The notes below the pieces were generated by a model. That model ran no database searches. It saw nothing but the letters and a program-made list of their open reading frames with translations, and was not told where the DNA came from. A DNA stretch of 64,000 nt from a virus. Below, piece after piece: positions 1-10,571 of the stretch. The translations under genes were made by a program, and so were the position numbers. Every line of letters starts with the position of its first letter. The first letter of the stretch is position 1. The DNA is taken from IMG/VR virus record IMGVR_UViG_3300020178_000002, positions 124,001 to 188,000 of that record; one strand, given 5' to 3'.

Positions 1-192
1 TTTCCTTTTTTTCTTTTGAAGTAAAAGTAAGTCTTTCTTCTTCTCAAGATACTCTAAGTTCTCAATGTTCTTTTCAAGCTCCTCTGAAAAATGATCTTTG
101 AGTTTAATTAGGTTTTCAAGCAAATCGCCTACTTGAGTACCCTCAAAGTTGACCTTAGTGCCCTCTGTCTGATTCCATTTATTCTCACTCAT
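1..192 (-). CDS. Coiled-coil protein, N-terminal part (3' end outside window)
   Basis: Sixty-four codons are visible, from an ATG at 192 to the window edge without a stop. The start is supported by GGAGG six bases upstream and by an ATGAGTGA overlap with the stop of the giant gene, so the two are translationally coupled. After about 25 residues the chain becomes charged and helix-forming (LKDHFSEELEKNIENLEYL), typical of a coiled coil. It is probably a small virion or assembly partner of the giant protein; no family is recognised. Confidence 0.7.
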   Translation of the reverse strand, partial: MSENKWNQTEGTKVNFEGTQVGDLLENLIKLKDHFSEELEKNIENLEYLEKKKDLLLLQKKKRK

Positions 193-3100
193 CTATGTCC
201 TCCAAAGCTTTTATGTCTGGGCTTGCCAGATCTATTCGAGAGAGCTTTTGTAAAGTACCCTCTACAGTATTAGTCCTTACCTTAATCCACCTGTTTCTCT
301 TCTCTCTAGCTTCCATAATAGAAAGACCAGAATTAAACAGTGAAGGCATACCTGTCACTAAAGTATGACCCTCATTAAGCATTTGAGGGTCTTCTACTAG
401 CAATCTTCTGTCTGGAACAGACAACATATCATCACTGAATGGGAATGAACCATCTCCAAGTATTGTCGAAATCAACAAATCATTTGAAGGGTGGGTGTTA
501 TCATTAACCCCTACCTTATCAATCAAATCTTCTGCTTCATATAAAGCCCAAGTTTGTCTTTCTAAAGGTATAGAGTTAAATTGCCTAATCTTATCAGCCC
601 AAGATAAGGTTCTCTCTCTAAAGAAGAAAACAAGAGCTGCTAAAGAATCATTAAGATAGGTCTTCCTCTTGTATATCTTGTAAGAGAATGGATGAATTGA
701 ATTAGGGTTAGCTGTGTAAGTTCCATTTTCAATACCAGATGTCACCCTTAGTTCATTTGAACTCACACCATTAACCAATGGTAAGAAATAATCTTCTGGA
801 TTATCATCTCCTGCATAAAACTCAACAGATATAGAGTTAGCTGTAAATGAAGTGATCTTATAAACACCTCTATTGTCATCCAAAGGACTAGGGCTACCAA
901 ACACCCCCTGTGAGTCATCACCTAAAGGTGGCTGACCATACTCATCTAAAGTGTTCGGAAGCAAACCTTGAGGATCTATGATCAAGTAATATAACTCTTG
1001 ATCATCTGCATTTAAGAGAAGATTGAAATCTACATTGGTGTCTGTTAGCTCATTTACTTGGTCTACACTTATCCCATCTACAGGCTCTGATGAATACACC
1101 TCTTCAAAGCCATGTGAGATGAACTTCTCAAAAGACTGTATTTCAGGTACTAAACTATCCCTAACCTCTACTTTAAAGTAAGAATGCAGGTCTGAAAGAG
1201 AACCCGAAACGACCTTACCTAATAAGTAGGTGTCGTCTACCTCTGAAACTCTAAACTTAAGAGTTTCATTGTCCTCTTCATCAAAACACCTTACTATATC
1301 TCCGATAGATACTGTGTCTGTAAAGAGACCTATGTTAGTACCCTGACCACTATAATCAAAGTAGTCCTCAACAGAAGCTAACCTTATTAAATCTCCCACT
1401 CTGTCTATCTGGCTAACAATCCCATATCTTTCATCATAAAGGAATCTAAAGCCTGTTAAAGTAGTATGAAGCCTTGTAAATAATTCACTAAATCTTCTAA
1501 GCCTACGAACTACAAAACCTACTTCTTCATAACCTACCCAACCTGTAGTGCCACTCACTGTGTAATCAGAAAAAGTCTTAACTTGTGAAGTAGGGTCACC
1601 CAATAAAACAGGCTCTGTACCTCTGTAATCTCTCCATAATTCTGGGAAAGAATTGTCTAAGTAAATACCCCTATAACTATTCACTGTGAATGTTATAATG
1701 TCCTCTGGTGTTATAAAGGCTTCACCATAGTCATTCCCTGCACCATCTAAGATGGAAGCAAAAGAAGCAGACCATGAACCCCCAAAAAGAACCCTCAAAG
1801 TATAAAGACCTGAAACTATAAAACCATCATATATGCTTGAAAGAGAACTTGAAGTACCTGTTAAACCACCAGCTACTTGTAAAGAGTAGTCAAAAGAACC
1901 CTCTACATCAACAATATGCAAAGAGCTGACTAAAGAAGTCTTAAGGGTATCAAATGAAAACTTATGAATACCAGCAATGGTCTGACCAGCACTGTCTAAA
2001 AGTGCTGGAAGCGAACTAAGAAGCAAAGATTGCCCATCTAAATACTCTGGGTCAGAACTTACCAAGAAAGAGCTTCCATCTAGGCTATCATATTCCAATC
2101 TCAATGCAGAAGTTGAGAAAGTCTGGTCATAAGCACCTAGAACCTCTGAACTTGGGGCAACAAGGTAATTGTCATTCAATAAGATTACAATCTCTCGATA
2201 GCCTGCATCATTGAAATGCAAACTTAGGTCTTCCATATCTGTCTCTATTCTGGCTACACCTAAGTCATAAGACACACTTGTTATGGTAGGGAATACAGCA
2301 CCTAATATAGAACTGTTTGTTAAAGATTCAGCAAAAGTTGATGAGTTATCTACCAACTCCACTGAACTTATTCTATGTGTTCCTGAGGCATGACCTTTAT
2401 CTAGATAAATTAAGTCTCCTATCTGAACATTCTCAAGGCTACCTAAATCTTCAGAAATCTCTCGAATGAAACCTCTAAAAGAAGAAAATGGAGCTAAAAC
2501 TGATGTGTATTTACCATACCTACCTGTACCTGATAAAATCTCACCAGACTCTTGTACCTCTGAGCCTACAAATAAAGATAAAGGAAGGTCAGACCTAGAT
2601 ATGTTGTGTAAAGATTTAAACCTAAGTCTATTTAAGTCAATGACCTCAATAAGCCCAGAATCAAACAGGTAAGGATCATAGCCCATCTTAGTGTTTGTAT
2701 TAATGTCTGACTCTATTAAAGTAAAACCACCACCCGACTCTTCTTTAACAAAAACACCAGAAGAAAGGATCTCAAAAACAGAGGTGACTTTCAGAGATGT
2801 CTGACCACCTCCTGCATCTAACAAGGTTTGTTCATTTGTGTTTGAATGTAAGGAGTTGAAATCGAAATCAGATATAAAATCAAGCCTGTTAGAATCAATA
2901 TAGTCAGAATTACTTAAGCCAAACTCAACATCAAGCCTGTAGTCTAAGTAGATTATAGGGTAATTATTGCCTAAGCCCATCTCTGCAACTCTTTCAGACC
3001 CTTGTCGAGTAAAGAATCTATATGCAATCACTGCACCCCAAAAATGAGATAAAGCTACTGAGTTGTAAAGCCAAGTTTCCCAAGCAGCATTAGATGGCCA

Positions 3101-6100
3101 ATTAACTTCCTCTGCCACAGTCAAGATGTTTGGTATCTGAGATTGTGTTATCTCTATGCTGTTAGCTGTATAGCCTGTCACTGATATGTTCTGTGCAAAA
3201 ACTTCTACACCATCATTGTTGACTGTTTTAATAAACCAACCAGCATCGTAAGTTAAAACAATCTGAAAAACAGAGTCTGGACCATAATAGTCATGGATCT
3301 TGATTGTTAAAGTACCACCATCAGTTGTTATCTTATCGAGTATTGAATCTATATTGTCATAGCCTGCAAATAAAATATCTGTAATTGAGCTATCCCAAGC
3401 AGATATTGAATTATTGTAGATCAACCTTTCTCTTACTGTCACACCTCTATCTAAATCTGATGCAAGCTCTACTGAAACATTTGTTAAAGAAAAAGAGTTT
3501 GCATCTGTGGGAGATTGGAAATGAGGCATTAGTAAATCCGTACCTTGTACCAAAGCCAACTCAGAGATCCCTGTAGCAGAACTACCTGCACCCAAAGACT
3601 CTGGCTTGATTAAGATCAAATCACCCTGTCTTGGACTTTGTAATGCATCTCCTGAAACAACAGAGAAATCTTCACTTGTAGTTAGGTAGCCAGATGCAAT
3701 CAGAGCACTGTTATCTCTTAAATCATCTGGGTAAACTGACTCTAAAACTCCATTATTACTTGCTTCAAGGAGAACTCTAGGGATTAACTTTTGGTTTTCA
3801 GCTAGTACATCTCTCTCGGAAAGACTCTTGAGATAAGGCAAGCTATAATCCCCTGCATCATTTACAGGCAATCCTTGTAAAGCTGGATATATAAAAGGGT
3901 CTACTGAATTATATACAAAGCTAGCCTTGCCCTCTAAAGCTGTAAGACCCTTTGGTACATTCTGATCTTCTATCTCTTTCCAAGGAAAGCTAGGGTCTTC
4001 AAAGCTAGGTAGAGAGATGTCTATGATTTCACCTGTGTTATACTTCAAGCCCACATCTGAACCGACTCTGTAAACATTCAGATTCTCCTCACTATCCAAG
4101 TCTTGATCTATGTTTTCAGATAAAGTGTCTCCAAGAACTATCTCTGCATCTGAAAGACTAACACCAGCCACCTCTAAAGTTCCTGAATTGCCATCTAAAA
4201 CAACCAAACACCCCGAAAGAAGCTTTGAGACTTTAGCTAATCTAGGCTTAGGTGGTACATCAAGACCAAACACAGAATCTAGCCTTGAAATATCACTAAC
4301 ATCAAGTATAGGCTGCATAAAATCTCCTACACTTAAAGAAAGATGTGTGCCTATACTCAAACCTTGAAAAACAAAGTCTGGGTTTCCTGTGGTAATGTCT
4401 GGTACAGAACCACCCTCTGAAATAAATCTAGCTGTATCTGGAAGCCCATTCAAATAAGGAAAATCATCAAGACTTACTGCTGATACAAGAAAAGTTGGCT
4501 GACCCTTAGATTGTAAATCAATCTCGGGAAAGCCATATGCAGAGTATGAAATAACCCTAAAGCGAGAAGGTCTTTTCTTTAATGTTAAAGAACTCAAGTT
4601 TGTTATCTGGCCTAGAGACAAGTTCTCTGCAAAAGCTATTACACTACCATTCGTGGTCTTGGCATCTCTGTCAGAATAAAGATCACCTGGAACAGTCACT
4701 GTTTGAATTTCTGTTTCAGTGGGAAATAGCCTACTGAAAATAGATGGCTCATAAGATTGCTGGTATTGAGGCAAATGACCATACCTCAAATGAGGATAAG
4801 GCAAAGTAATGTCTGTCTCTAAGCTTCTAGCCCAAGAGGTCATTACATAATCATCCATCTCATTCATGATAAGCTTCTTCTGATCCTCCATTAGACTCTT
4901 AAGAGTAGAAACATCTGGTGTCTTATCATCAACTTTAATTAAGTCAAATGCACTAGGATATAGATCAGAGTTTAAAGGATAAAGAAGCTCTTGTAGGACA
5001 TATCTAGGCTGAATCTCCCTTGTTAAAGGATCTTCTAAACCAGCACCGCCCCAATGACCTGCTTTCATTAAGTCAAACTTAAATCGACCATCTCTGTCTC
5101 CTACAACATCTCCTGTTGCCGTAGACATTATATCTTCAAGAGGTGAGACATATCCATCATAAAGCAGTACCCTAGATCGAGCCACCACATCTTCTGCAAG
5201 AATGTCATAGAAACTCAATGAACTACCATAGGTCACTGCACCATTTAATGTTCTCTTTGCACCATTCCCATTAGAGGATTGAACTCTCTTGATTAAATTG
5301 CCTGCAACTTCACCTGCATAAACATCCTCATCAACAACCCTTATGTTAAAGGTGTCTGGTGCATATACAAAACAACTAGTCTCTAAGTTTAAACCTTTAT
5401 ACTCAGAAGGCTGCTTAGAAGCCTTGTAGCTAATCTCATAACTTGGGTAACTTGCACGACCACCAGCTAAATAGATAGGGTTCAAACTTGTTAAAGCAGT
5501 ATGTAAGAAATAATAGCTTGTAGACTCTGAAACCCCTAAGCCTACGAGAATCACTAAACCTGTCTCTAAGTCTATCTTGTAGTCCTTGCCCTCTGATAAC
5601 TCGTAACCATAACCCTTCAAATGATCATATTTAATGAGGACATAAGGGTATTCAGAGATAACACCTGTTGAAACAGGCAAATTCTTCTCTCCCTCTTCCA
5701 ATATAGGTCTGTATGATACAATCAAAGAAGATGCGTCAGAAGTAAAACTGTGACCAAAACTAAATCCTTGTATAGTGATCAAGGTATAACCATCTTCGGT
5801 CAGTGTTGATTGTAGCACCTCATACAAAACACCCTCTACTCTCATCAGAGTTTGAGGCTTAAAGTAAGAAACAAAGTCTCCTTTGATTGTAAACTCTGGA
5901 CTCTTAGGCTTAGAGCGAAGCTCACAGCCCACTAAGGAAATAAATGCGTTTTGTCTGTCCACAGAGTCATAGGTCAATAGAGGTACTATAAACTTATAAA
6001 GCTTGCCTGCCTCTGTATTAGACCTACAAGGCAAAGTTGTTGTGATCTCGGATGATGAAACTGATGAAACCTCAAACCACTCAAGACCTACTTTGATCAA

Positions 6101-9100
6101 ATCCCCTGACTCAATCTCTCCTGTTAAGTCCACAGGTGTTAGGATTGTATTTGTGCCTTGGTCAATCTTAAACTTAGATGATAAAATCGAACCCGAAAGA
6201 CGAACCGCCTGTTCGCCCCCTATCGAACTTTTTACACCATAAGACACCTTGACCTTAGACTCAAGACTTACAGGCTCTCTAAAGGTAATCTGAGAGCCTG
6301 TAAAGGTGTATTCAAAACTTCTAAGCTTACGACTGTCTATATAAATAGATGGACTTAGATCAAACTCTACATCTCGACCCTCAGAATTGAATGTGTATCT
6401 CTTGTCTGATTGCCTAACGGCTTCCTCTCCCGAAACATAAAAAACCAATGTCTCAATCAAATCTTCACCATCAAGACTTGTATACAAAACCTCAAGACCA
6501 ATACCAGAATCCAAAGGCTCACTGAAACTTATAGAACCACTCGTTGGATTAAAGCTCACACCCAAAGTCTGAACCAAGAAAGAATCAAGACTTGCAAAAG
6601 GTGAACTAAGATCATCTCCAGATAAACTGACCTCTGCAATATCCTCTAAGTTTTCTCTAGGCTCTCTTATTAAGATTACATCTGATGTCACCCAATCTGA
6701 TTCAAACCAAGTCTCGCCATCCCACTCCTGAAAAACAAACCTGCCAGAGCTAGTAATAAACCTAAGATTGTCTACAGAAACTCCATCTCTATAATCAACA
6801 CCATCTACCCTAAGCCTATAAGAGTCTGACAATATATGAACGTCTTCTACATCATAATTGTAGTAAGGTGTCTTTTCCACATTCTCCTCTCGCAAAACCA
6901 CTAAAGGACAATCTTGCTCTCCACTCCTTATTAACAGCTTAGATTTAAAGTCTCTCACCTCGTCTAGTCTCAAAGTAGAGTAAACCTTATAAACCTCAAC
7001 ATCATCACTCGCTGAATAGGACTTCAAGACCTCTCCCGATAACCTAGTCAAGTCTGGTGTCTCTCCCTCAACTAAACCTTCCCTATAACCTCTCAAACAA
7101 GACCATATACCCTCTCCACTCACTAAGTCTGATGAACTTAAAGTAAACTGACCACCACCCATCACACTTTCTACTTTTACATAAAAGCTGCCCCAAGATA
7201 TAAAGTCACCTGCCCTAATTAAAGAAGAATCACCTAAAAGAGAATAAAGGCCAGAGCCTAAGTTTGTTAATGAATAACCTCGAGCTACCTCTGAACCAAG
7301 ATCTTTCTTTAATCTCAGAACTCCTTGCCTTATGTCATAGTCAACACCCTCTGTAAAAGTATCTTCTGTAAACCCTGCATCTCCAAAGTCACTCTTTACT
7401 TTTAAACTCGTACTGCCCTCAATTACACCATAGTCCAAGTTGATTGTAGATAAAGGCTCTCTTACTGAACCTCTCAAAGAACCTGAACCTATCCAATCAA
7501 AACCTAAACTGTTTACTCGATAGTCCTCTCCCTCTATTAACTTGTTCTCACCAGCCTTGTAATAACCACCATCACTATAACCACCTAAGTCTTGTCTAGG
7601 TCGGAAATTCAAAAACTGCTGCGTAGATACATCATTCACAACACCAATAGACTCTGAATCATATCTCTCATAACCCTTAACTGTACTGCCTAGCAGGTTC
7701 ATATATAAACCATTATGGCCACCTGGCATTAAACCCAATCCCTTTAACAAAATACGCTCTGACTCTGTAGATGGATAAGATACCTCATAACCCTCTTTGA
7801 TTAAAATATGACCACCTATGAAATCAACCCCATCACTACCAACAACACCTGACCTAGTGAAATCACAAACATCACCATTTGTTAGCCTAAAACTACCACT
7901 CTCCACTAACCAATTCTTCTCACTTAATTGGCTGGCATAAACTCCACCTAAACAACCTACACGACCACCATATAACTTATGACCCTCTGTCGAGACTAAC
8001 TTAGACCAACTACTCGCTAAATATACCCGACTGCCTAATATATAACCCACATTCCTATCCAACACCTTAGGCAAATCTTTAACAAATAAACACTCCAATA
8101 ACTCAGAGCCTATACCCACCCAATAACGCTTCTCACTGTAAGATAAAACTAACCTACTACCATCACTCTCAAAACCACTAGGCTCTACACCACTAGGCTC
8201 TACACCACTACCATCAGGTACAAAATCTAATGGTATATCCACTGAACCTACCACCTGACCTAAATCATAACCCACTAAGTCCAAACCACTGTGACCCAAT
8301 ACTAAACCATCATAAGATAAACCCTCTGATTCTATTGCACCATAGCTTATTCGACCATCTTCCAATAACTCCACAACTCCCCTCTCTATCTCCTCACTAA
8401 AATCTAAAACCCGAATAACCTCCATATAACCCCTATCACCATCTCTCAATAAAGGTGTCTCTATCACCGAAGGACAAGGAGATAAATATGAACCTCGACT
8501 TACCAAACTACCCTTTTCCTCTAAACCCTCTTGCCTTAAGTAAATCACTTCCTCTCCTAAATGACCCACTACTCCCAACTCTCCAGAGGGTGTATATACC
8601 ACCCCCTCTACTCCCTCTGGAATCTCACCACCATCACTTATTAAAGGGATCTCTAAACCACCTATCTCATAACTCTCTCCACCTAAAATTAATCGACCCT
8701 CTAAGCCCACAACCCCCAAATCATCACCAACTACTCCTATACTCTCTCCCTCTGTTCCCATCAATAATGACCAACTACTCCCTGACCAATAATACCTAGA
8801 ACGCTCTATGTCATTTCTAGTCCACCAAAAACCTAAACCCACTAAACCTAAACCAACATCTAAATCTGATCTGTCACTCTCTACTACTGTACCCCTATAC
8901 AATAACCTTAAACTACTACCCAAATCATCAAACACTTCCGATACAAGACCATCCCTCAAACCCGTACCATAATAATGCTTCTCTCCAACTGCATAAAGAT
9001 ATGTAAAAGATATATCCCGACTCTCTACCCCTATCTCCCCATCTCCTGCACTTATATATAAAATGTCTCCTAAATCTCCACCTATGAAATAATCCTCTCG

Positions 9101-9208
9101 ACCCTTTAATAAACCATCCTTATATGAATTGTCTAAACTCCTTAAAGCCAGAGAAGTTGAAGGACTATTGTCGTCACCACTGCGTACATCTAATATGATC
9201 TTGCTCAT
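185..9208 (-). CDS. Giant beta-rich virion protein (3007 aa), probable tail or baseplate component
   Basis: A single 3007-residue reading frame, preceded by AGGA eight bases from the ATG. The chain is rich in Ser, Gly, Leu, Asp, Tyr and Val with almost no long helix. At least part (about residues 860-990) is built of short beta modules with a strand, a turn and a closing 'VxVxY' strand (for example KVKVSYG and GLEVLYTS), the same style as modules inserted in the sheath protein at 42.2 kb. No enzyme motif, signal peptide or coiled coil is visible. Length, beta-strand style and a coupled upstream small structural-looking gene point to a tail fibre, baseplate or tail-decoration protein. Family knowledge gives no exact match; the tail role is inference. 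Confidence 0.7.
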   Translation of the reverse strand: MSKIILDVRSGDDNSPSTSLALRSLDNSYKDGLLKGREDYFIGGDLGDILYISAGDGEIGVESRDISFTYLYAVGEKHYYGTGLRDGLVSEVFDDLGSSLRLLYRGTVVESDRSDLDVGLGLVGLGFWWTRNDIERSRYYWSGSSWSLLMGTEGESIGVVGDDLGVVGLEGRLILGGESYEIGGLEIPLISDGGEIPEGVEGVVYTPSGELGVVGHLGEEVIYLRQEGLEEKGSLVSRGSYLSPCPSVIETPLLRDGDRGYMEVIRVLDFSEEIERGVVELLEDGRISYGAIESEGLSYDGLVLGHSGLDLVGYDLGQVVGSVDIPLDFVPDGSGVEPSGVEPSGFESDGSRLVLSYSEKRYWVGIGSELLECLFVKDLPKVLDRNVGYILGSRVYLASSWSKLVSTEGHKLYGGRVGCLGGVYASQLSEKNWLVESGSFRLTNGDVCDFTRSGVVGSDGVDFIGGHILIKEGYEVSYPSTESERILLKGLGLMPGGHNGLYMNLLGSTVKGYERYDSESIGVVNDVSTQQFLNFRPRQDLGGYSDGGYYKAGENKLIEGEDYRVNSLGFDWIGSGSLRGSVREPLSTINLDYGVIEGSTSLKVKSDFGDAGFTEDTFTEGVDYDIRQGVLRLKKDLGSEVARGYSLTNLGSGLYSLLGDSSLIRAGDFISWGSFYVKVESVMGGGQFTLSSSDLVSGEGIWSCLRGYREGLVEGETPDLTRLSGEVLKSYSASDDVEVYKVYSTLRLDEVRDFKSKLLIRSGEQDCPLVVLREENVEKTPYYNYDVEDVHILSDSYRLRVDGVDYRDGVSVDNLRFITSSGRFVFQEWDGETWFESDWVTSDVILIREPRENLEDIAEVSLSGDDLSSPFASLDSFLVQTLGVSFNPTSGSISFSEPLDSGIGLEVLYTSLDGEDLIETLVFYVSGEEAVRQSDKRYTFNSEGRDVEFDLSPSIYIDSRKLRSFEYTFTGSQITFREPVSLESKVKVSYGVKSSIGGEQAVRLSGSILSSKFKIDQGTNTILTPVDLTGEIESGDLIKVGLEWFEVSSVSSSEITTTLPCRSNTEAGKLYKFIVPLLTYDSVDRQNAFISLVGCELRSKPKSPEFTIKGDFVSYFKPQTLMRVEGVLYEVLQSTLTEDGYTLITIQGFSFGHSFTSDASSLIVSYRPILEEGEKNLPVSTGVISEYPYVLIKYDHLKGYGYELSEGKDYKIDLETGLVILVGLGVSESTSYYFLHTALTSLNPIYLAGGRASYPSYEISYKASKQPSEYKGLNLETSCFVYAPDTFNIRVVDEDVYAGEVAGNLIKRVQSSNGNGAKRTLNGAVTYGSSLSFYDILAEDVVARSRVLLYDGYVSPLEDIMSTATGDVVGDRDGRFKFDLMKAGHWGGAGLEDPLTREIQPRYVLQELLYPLNSDLYPSAFDLIKVDDKTPDVSTLKSLMEDQKKLIMNEMDDYVMTSWARSLETDITLPYPHLRYGHLPQYQQSYEPSIFSRLFPTETEIQTVTVPGDLYSDRDAKTTNGSVIAFAENLSLGQITNLSSLTLKKRPSRFRVISYSAYGFPEIDLQSKGQPTFLVSAVSLDDFPYLNGLPDTARFISEGGSVPDITTGNPDFVFQGLSIGTHLSLSVGDFMQPILDVSDISRLDSVFGLDVPPKPRLAKVSKLLSGCLVVLDGNSGTLEVAGVSLSDAEIVLGDTLSENIDQDLDSEENLNVYRVGSDVGLKYNTGEIIDISLPSFEDPSFPWKEIEDQNVPKGLTALEGKASFVYNSVDPFIYPALQGLPVNDAGDYSLPYLKSLSERDVLAENQKLIPRVLLEASNNGVLESVYPDDLRDNSALIASGYLTTSEDFSVVSGDALQSPRQGDLILIKPESLGAGSSATGISELALVQGTDLLMPHFQSPTDANSFSLTNVSVELASDLDRGVTVRERLIYNNSISAWDSSITDILFAGYDNIDSILDKITTDGGTLTIKIHDYYGPDSVFQIVLTYDAGWFIKTVNNDGVEVFAQNISVTGYTANSIEITQSQIPNILTVAEEVNWPSNAAWETWLYNSVALSHFWGAVIAYRFFTRQGSERVAEMGLGNNYPIIYLDYRLDVEFGLSNSDYIDSNRLDFISDFDFNSLHSNTNEQTLLDAGGGQTSLKVTSVFEILSSGVFVKEESGGGFTLIESDINTNTKMGYDPYLFDSGLIEVIDLNRLRFKSLHNISRSDLPLSLFVGSEVQESGEILSGTGRYGKYTSVLAPFSSFRGFIREISEDLGSLENVQIGDLIYLDKGHASGTHRISSVELVDNSSTFAESLTNSSILGAVFPTITSVSYDLGVARIETDMEDLSLHFNDAGYREIVILLNDNYLVAPSSEVLGAYDQTFSTSALRLEYDSLDGSSFLVSSDPEYLDGQSLLLSSLPALLDSAGQTIAGIHKFSFDTLKTSLVSSLHIVDVEGSFDYSLQVAGGLTGTSSSLSSIYDGFIVSGLYTLRVLFGGSWSASFASILDGAGNDYGEAFITPEDIITFTVNSYRGIYLDNSFPELWRDYRGTEPVLLGDPTSQVKTFSDYTVSGTTGWVGYEEVGFVVRRLRRFSELFTRLHTTLTGFRFLYDERYGIVSQIDRVGDLIRLASVEDYFDYSGQGTNIGLFTDTVSIGDIVRCFDEEDNETLKFRVSEVDDTYLLGKVVSGSLSDLHSYFKVEVRDSLVPEIQSFEKFISHGFEEVYSSEPVDGISVDQVNELTDTNVDFNLLLNADDQELYYLIIDPQGLLPNTLDEYGQPPLGDDSQGVFGSPSPLDDNRGVYKITSFTANSISVEFYAGDDNPEDYFLPLVNGVSSNELRVTSGIENGTYTANPNSIHPFSYKIYKRKTYLNDSLAALVFFFRERTLSWADKIRQFNSIPLERQTWALYEAEDLIDKVGVNDNTHPSNDLLISTILGDGSFPFSDDMLSVPDRRLLVEDPQMLNEGHTLVTGMPSLFNSGLSIMEAREKRNRWIKVRTNTVEGTLQKLSRIDLASPDIKALEDIDE

Positions 9209-9217
9209 TATGTTTTC

Positions 9218-9793
9218 CTAATAAAGTAAAGCCTGTATCGGTAAAGAAGCTGGAGAAGATGGCTGACTCGGTACTCCTATTACCACTCCCGATAATACCT
9301 GACCAAGCTTCAGTAAGCTGTAGATACCTTGAGCTATACCAAAACAAATCTTCTCAGAGAAAATTATACCCTCTCCCTTTAACGAACTATTTAACAAAAC
9401 TTGCAAACTCCCTAAGTCGCAAACTAAGTTTAAACCCGTTCCTGTAAATGCCCCTACTCCCAAACCTGAAGATATACCACCAAGACTATAAGAACCCTTT
9501 ATACCCATTGTTAAAGATAAAGCTAAGTCCTTGGCCAATACTCCCTGTATACCATTACTCACAAAGCTACCTATCACAACATCTAGGCTTAAAGGTACTA
9601 TAAACTGACCCTGTATAGTTCCACTTAAACCCACTAAACCCTCTCCCTTTGTAGCTAACACCACTGTCTTAAGCCAACTCGAATAACCCAGAGAGATTCC
9701 TGTACTGACCATCTTCTGAAATTCAAAAGATGAAAGCCCTTTGACAGGATAACCATTAAAGCTACTCAAGCTTATGTCCAATATGCTTTTCAA
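9218..9793 (-). CDS. Small Gly/Ser/Leu-rich protein coupled to the giant virion protein
   Basis: The 191-residue frame starts with TTG at 9793, behind TAGGG seven bases upstream; the next in-frame ATG would remove 27 residues and has a weaker ribosome site. The protein is rich in Gly, Ser, Leu and Val in alternating hydrophobic patterns (LGGISSGLGVGAFTGTG) with no charged helices and no clear signal peptide, suggesting a beta-sheet structural protein. It ends nine bases before the giant gene and must be co-transcribed with it. Likely a virion partner of that protein; no family recognised. Confidence 0.6.
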   Translation of the reverse strand: MKSILDISLSSFNGYPVKGLSSFEFQKMVSTGISLGYSSWLKTVVLATKGEGLVGLSGTIQGQFIVPLSLDVVIGSFVSNGIQGVLAKDLALSLTMGIKGSYSLGGISSGLGVGAFTGTGLNLVCDLGSLQVLLNSSLKGEGIIFSEKICFGIAQGIYSLLKLGQVLSGVVIGVPSQPSSPASLPIQALLY

Positions 9794-9794
9794 T

Positions 9795-9824
9795 GCTATA
9801 CCCTACCACTTTTTCAGTTGTCAA
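9795..9824 (-). promoter_or_regulatory. Sigma70-like promoter candidate
   Basis: On the minus strand TTGACA (9824-9819) is followed by an 18-base spacer and TATAGC (9800-9795). The match to -35/-10 consensus is good, but transcription would start at about 9788, just inside the TTG start of the 191-residue gene, so either the real start codon is further in or the match is chance. Confidence 0.3.
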
Positions 9825-9885
9825 TGCACCTTGTCTGTAAGACTCAGTGCAGGACACTGTTCTTTTTATAGCCTTAGTGCAGAAT

Positions 9886-9894
9886 ATAAATAAA
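9886..9894 (-). promoter_or_regulatory. TTTAT-type promoter candidate
   Basis: Read on the minus strand this is CTTTATTTATATTC, like GTTTATTTAT before 39293 and 41748. It lies about 95 bases upstream of the gene starting at 9793, further than usual for this motif. Confidence 0.3.
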
Positions 9895-9967
9895 GTACAA
9901 AATATATTAAACCCACAGAGAAAATGATCAAGGATTTTGATTTTTATTTTTGAACAGTTGCTAGGGC

Positions 9968-9992
9968 AAAAAAAAAGACCCCGAAGGGTCTT
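9968..9992 (-). terminator. Rho-independent terminator of the 13.0-10.0 kb minus operon
   Basis: Stem AAGACCC/GGGTCTT with loop of four, followed on the minus strand by a run of T (A run 9968-9974 on the plus strand). It lies just past the stop of the 190-residue gene. Confidence 0.85.
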
Positions 9993-9998
9993 GTAAGT

Positions 9999-10571
9999 CT
10001 ATATGAGTGTTACCTTTGAAATGGGTACTATACTAGACAAACCATAGTCATCAGCCCAATAAATAAATCCCATTGCGATACCATTAGGGTTAGTCTTCTC
10101 TTGTTGAAAAGGTCTCATAATATGGCCTATTGAGTTTGGTACATCTGTATGTTGTACTAAGGCATCTTTTGTATATAGGTTTATCGAGTCTGAGTGGGTA
10201 ATAGAAACAGCATTCTTTAGCAGGTCAGCTTGACCAGGTGCTGGTATAACAGGTTTCAATGTATCAGTTTTCTGTAATTTGAGATCACCTGTTTCGAGGC
10301 ATTGTATTCTAGTGAAGTTATCTTTGATCAGAGTAACGAAGTAAGTTTTGTTAACAAAGCAAAAGGTAGAGATTTCTTTTGGAGTATTTTGGGTTCTCCA
10401 TTCTCTTAGGAATTTGTTTACTTCTCTCTCATCAATGAGTTCTTTTACTAGTTCTGGATCAATGCCCCTGAAGGGGGCATGAGATGCATCTTTATATGGT
10501 TTGTGCTCTGGTTCTGTGCCATGAATGGCTTTGTATGTATTCAGAGCTTGTTCATATAGTAGAGTTTGCAT
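9999..10571 (-). CDS. Unknown protein, paralogue of the upstream gene
   Basis: 190 residues. The first 60 or so, including YKAIHGTEP, FRGIDPELVKEL and a DEREVNKFLREW helix, nearly duplicate the N-terminus of the gene directly upstream, while the rest differs: a case of tandem duplication with a replaced C-terminal half. The start overlaps the upstream stop by 20 bases and has no strong ribosome site, so translation is probably coupled. The conserved N-terminal half looks like a small helical adaptor. Last gene of the AAA+ operon, followed by a terminator. Function unknown. Confidence 0.65.
   Translation of the reverse strand: MQTLLYEQALNTYKAIHGTEPEHKPYKDASHAPFRGIDPELVKELIDEREVNKFLREWRTQNTPKEISTFCFVNKTYFVTLIKDNFTRIQCLETGDLKLQKTDTLKPVIPAPGQADLLKNAVSITHSDSINLYTKDALVQHTDVPNSIGHIMRPFQQEKTNPNGIAMGFIYWADDYGLSSIVPISKVTLI

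Noticed and set aside
9885-9892. Exact TATAAATA on the plus strand
   Set aside because: It would transcribe against the genes on both sides and ends at no start codon; the same bases read on the minus strand match the TTTAT motif instead.
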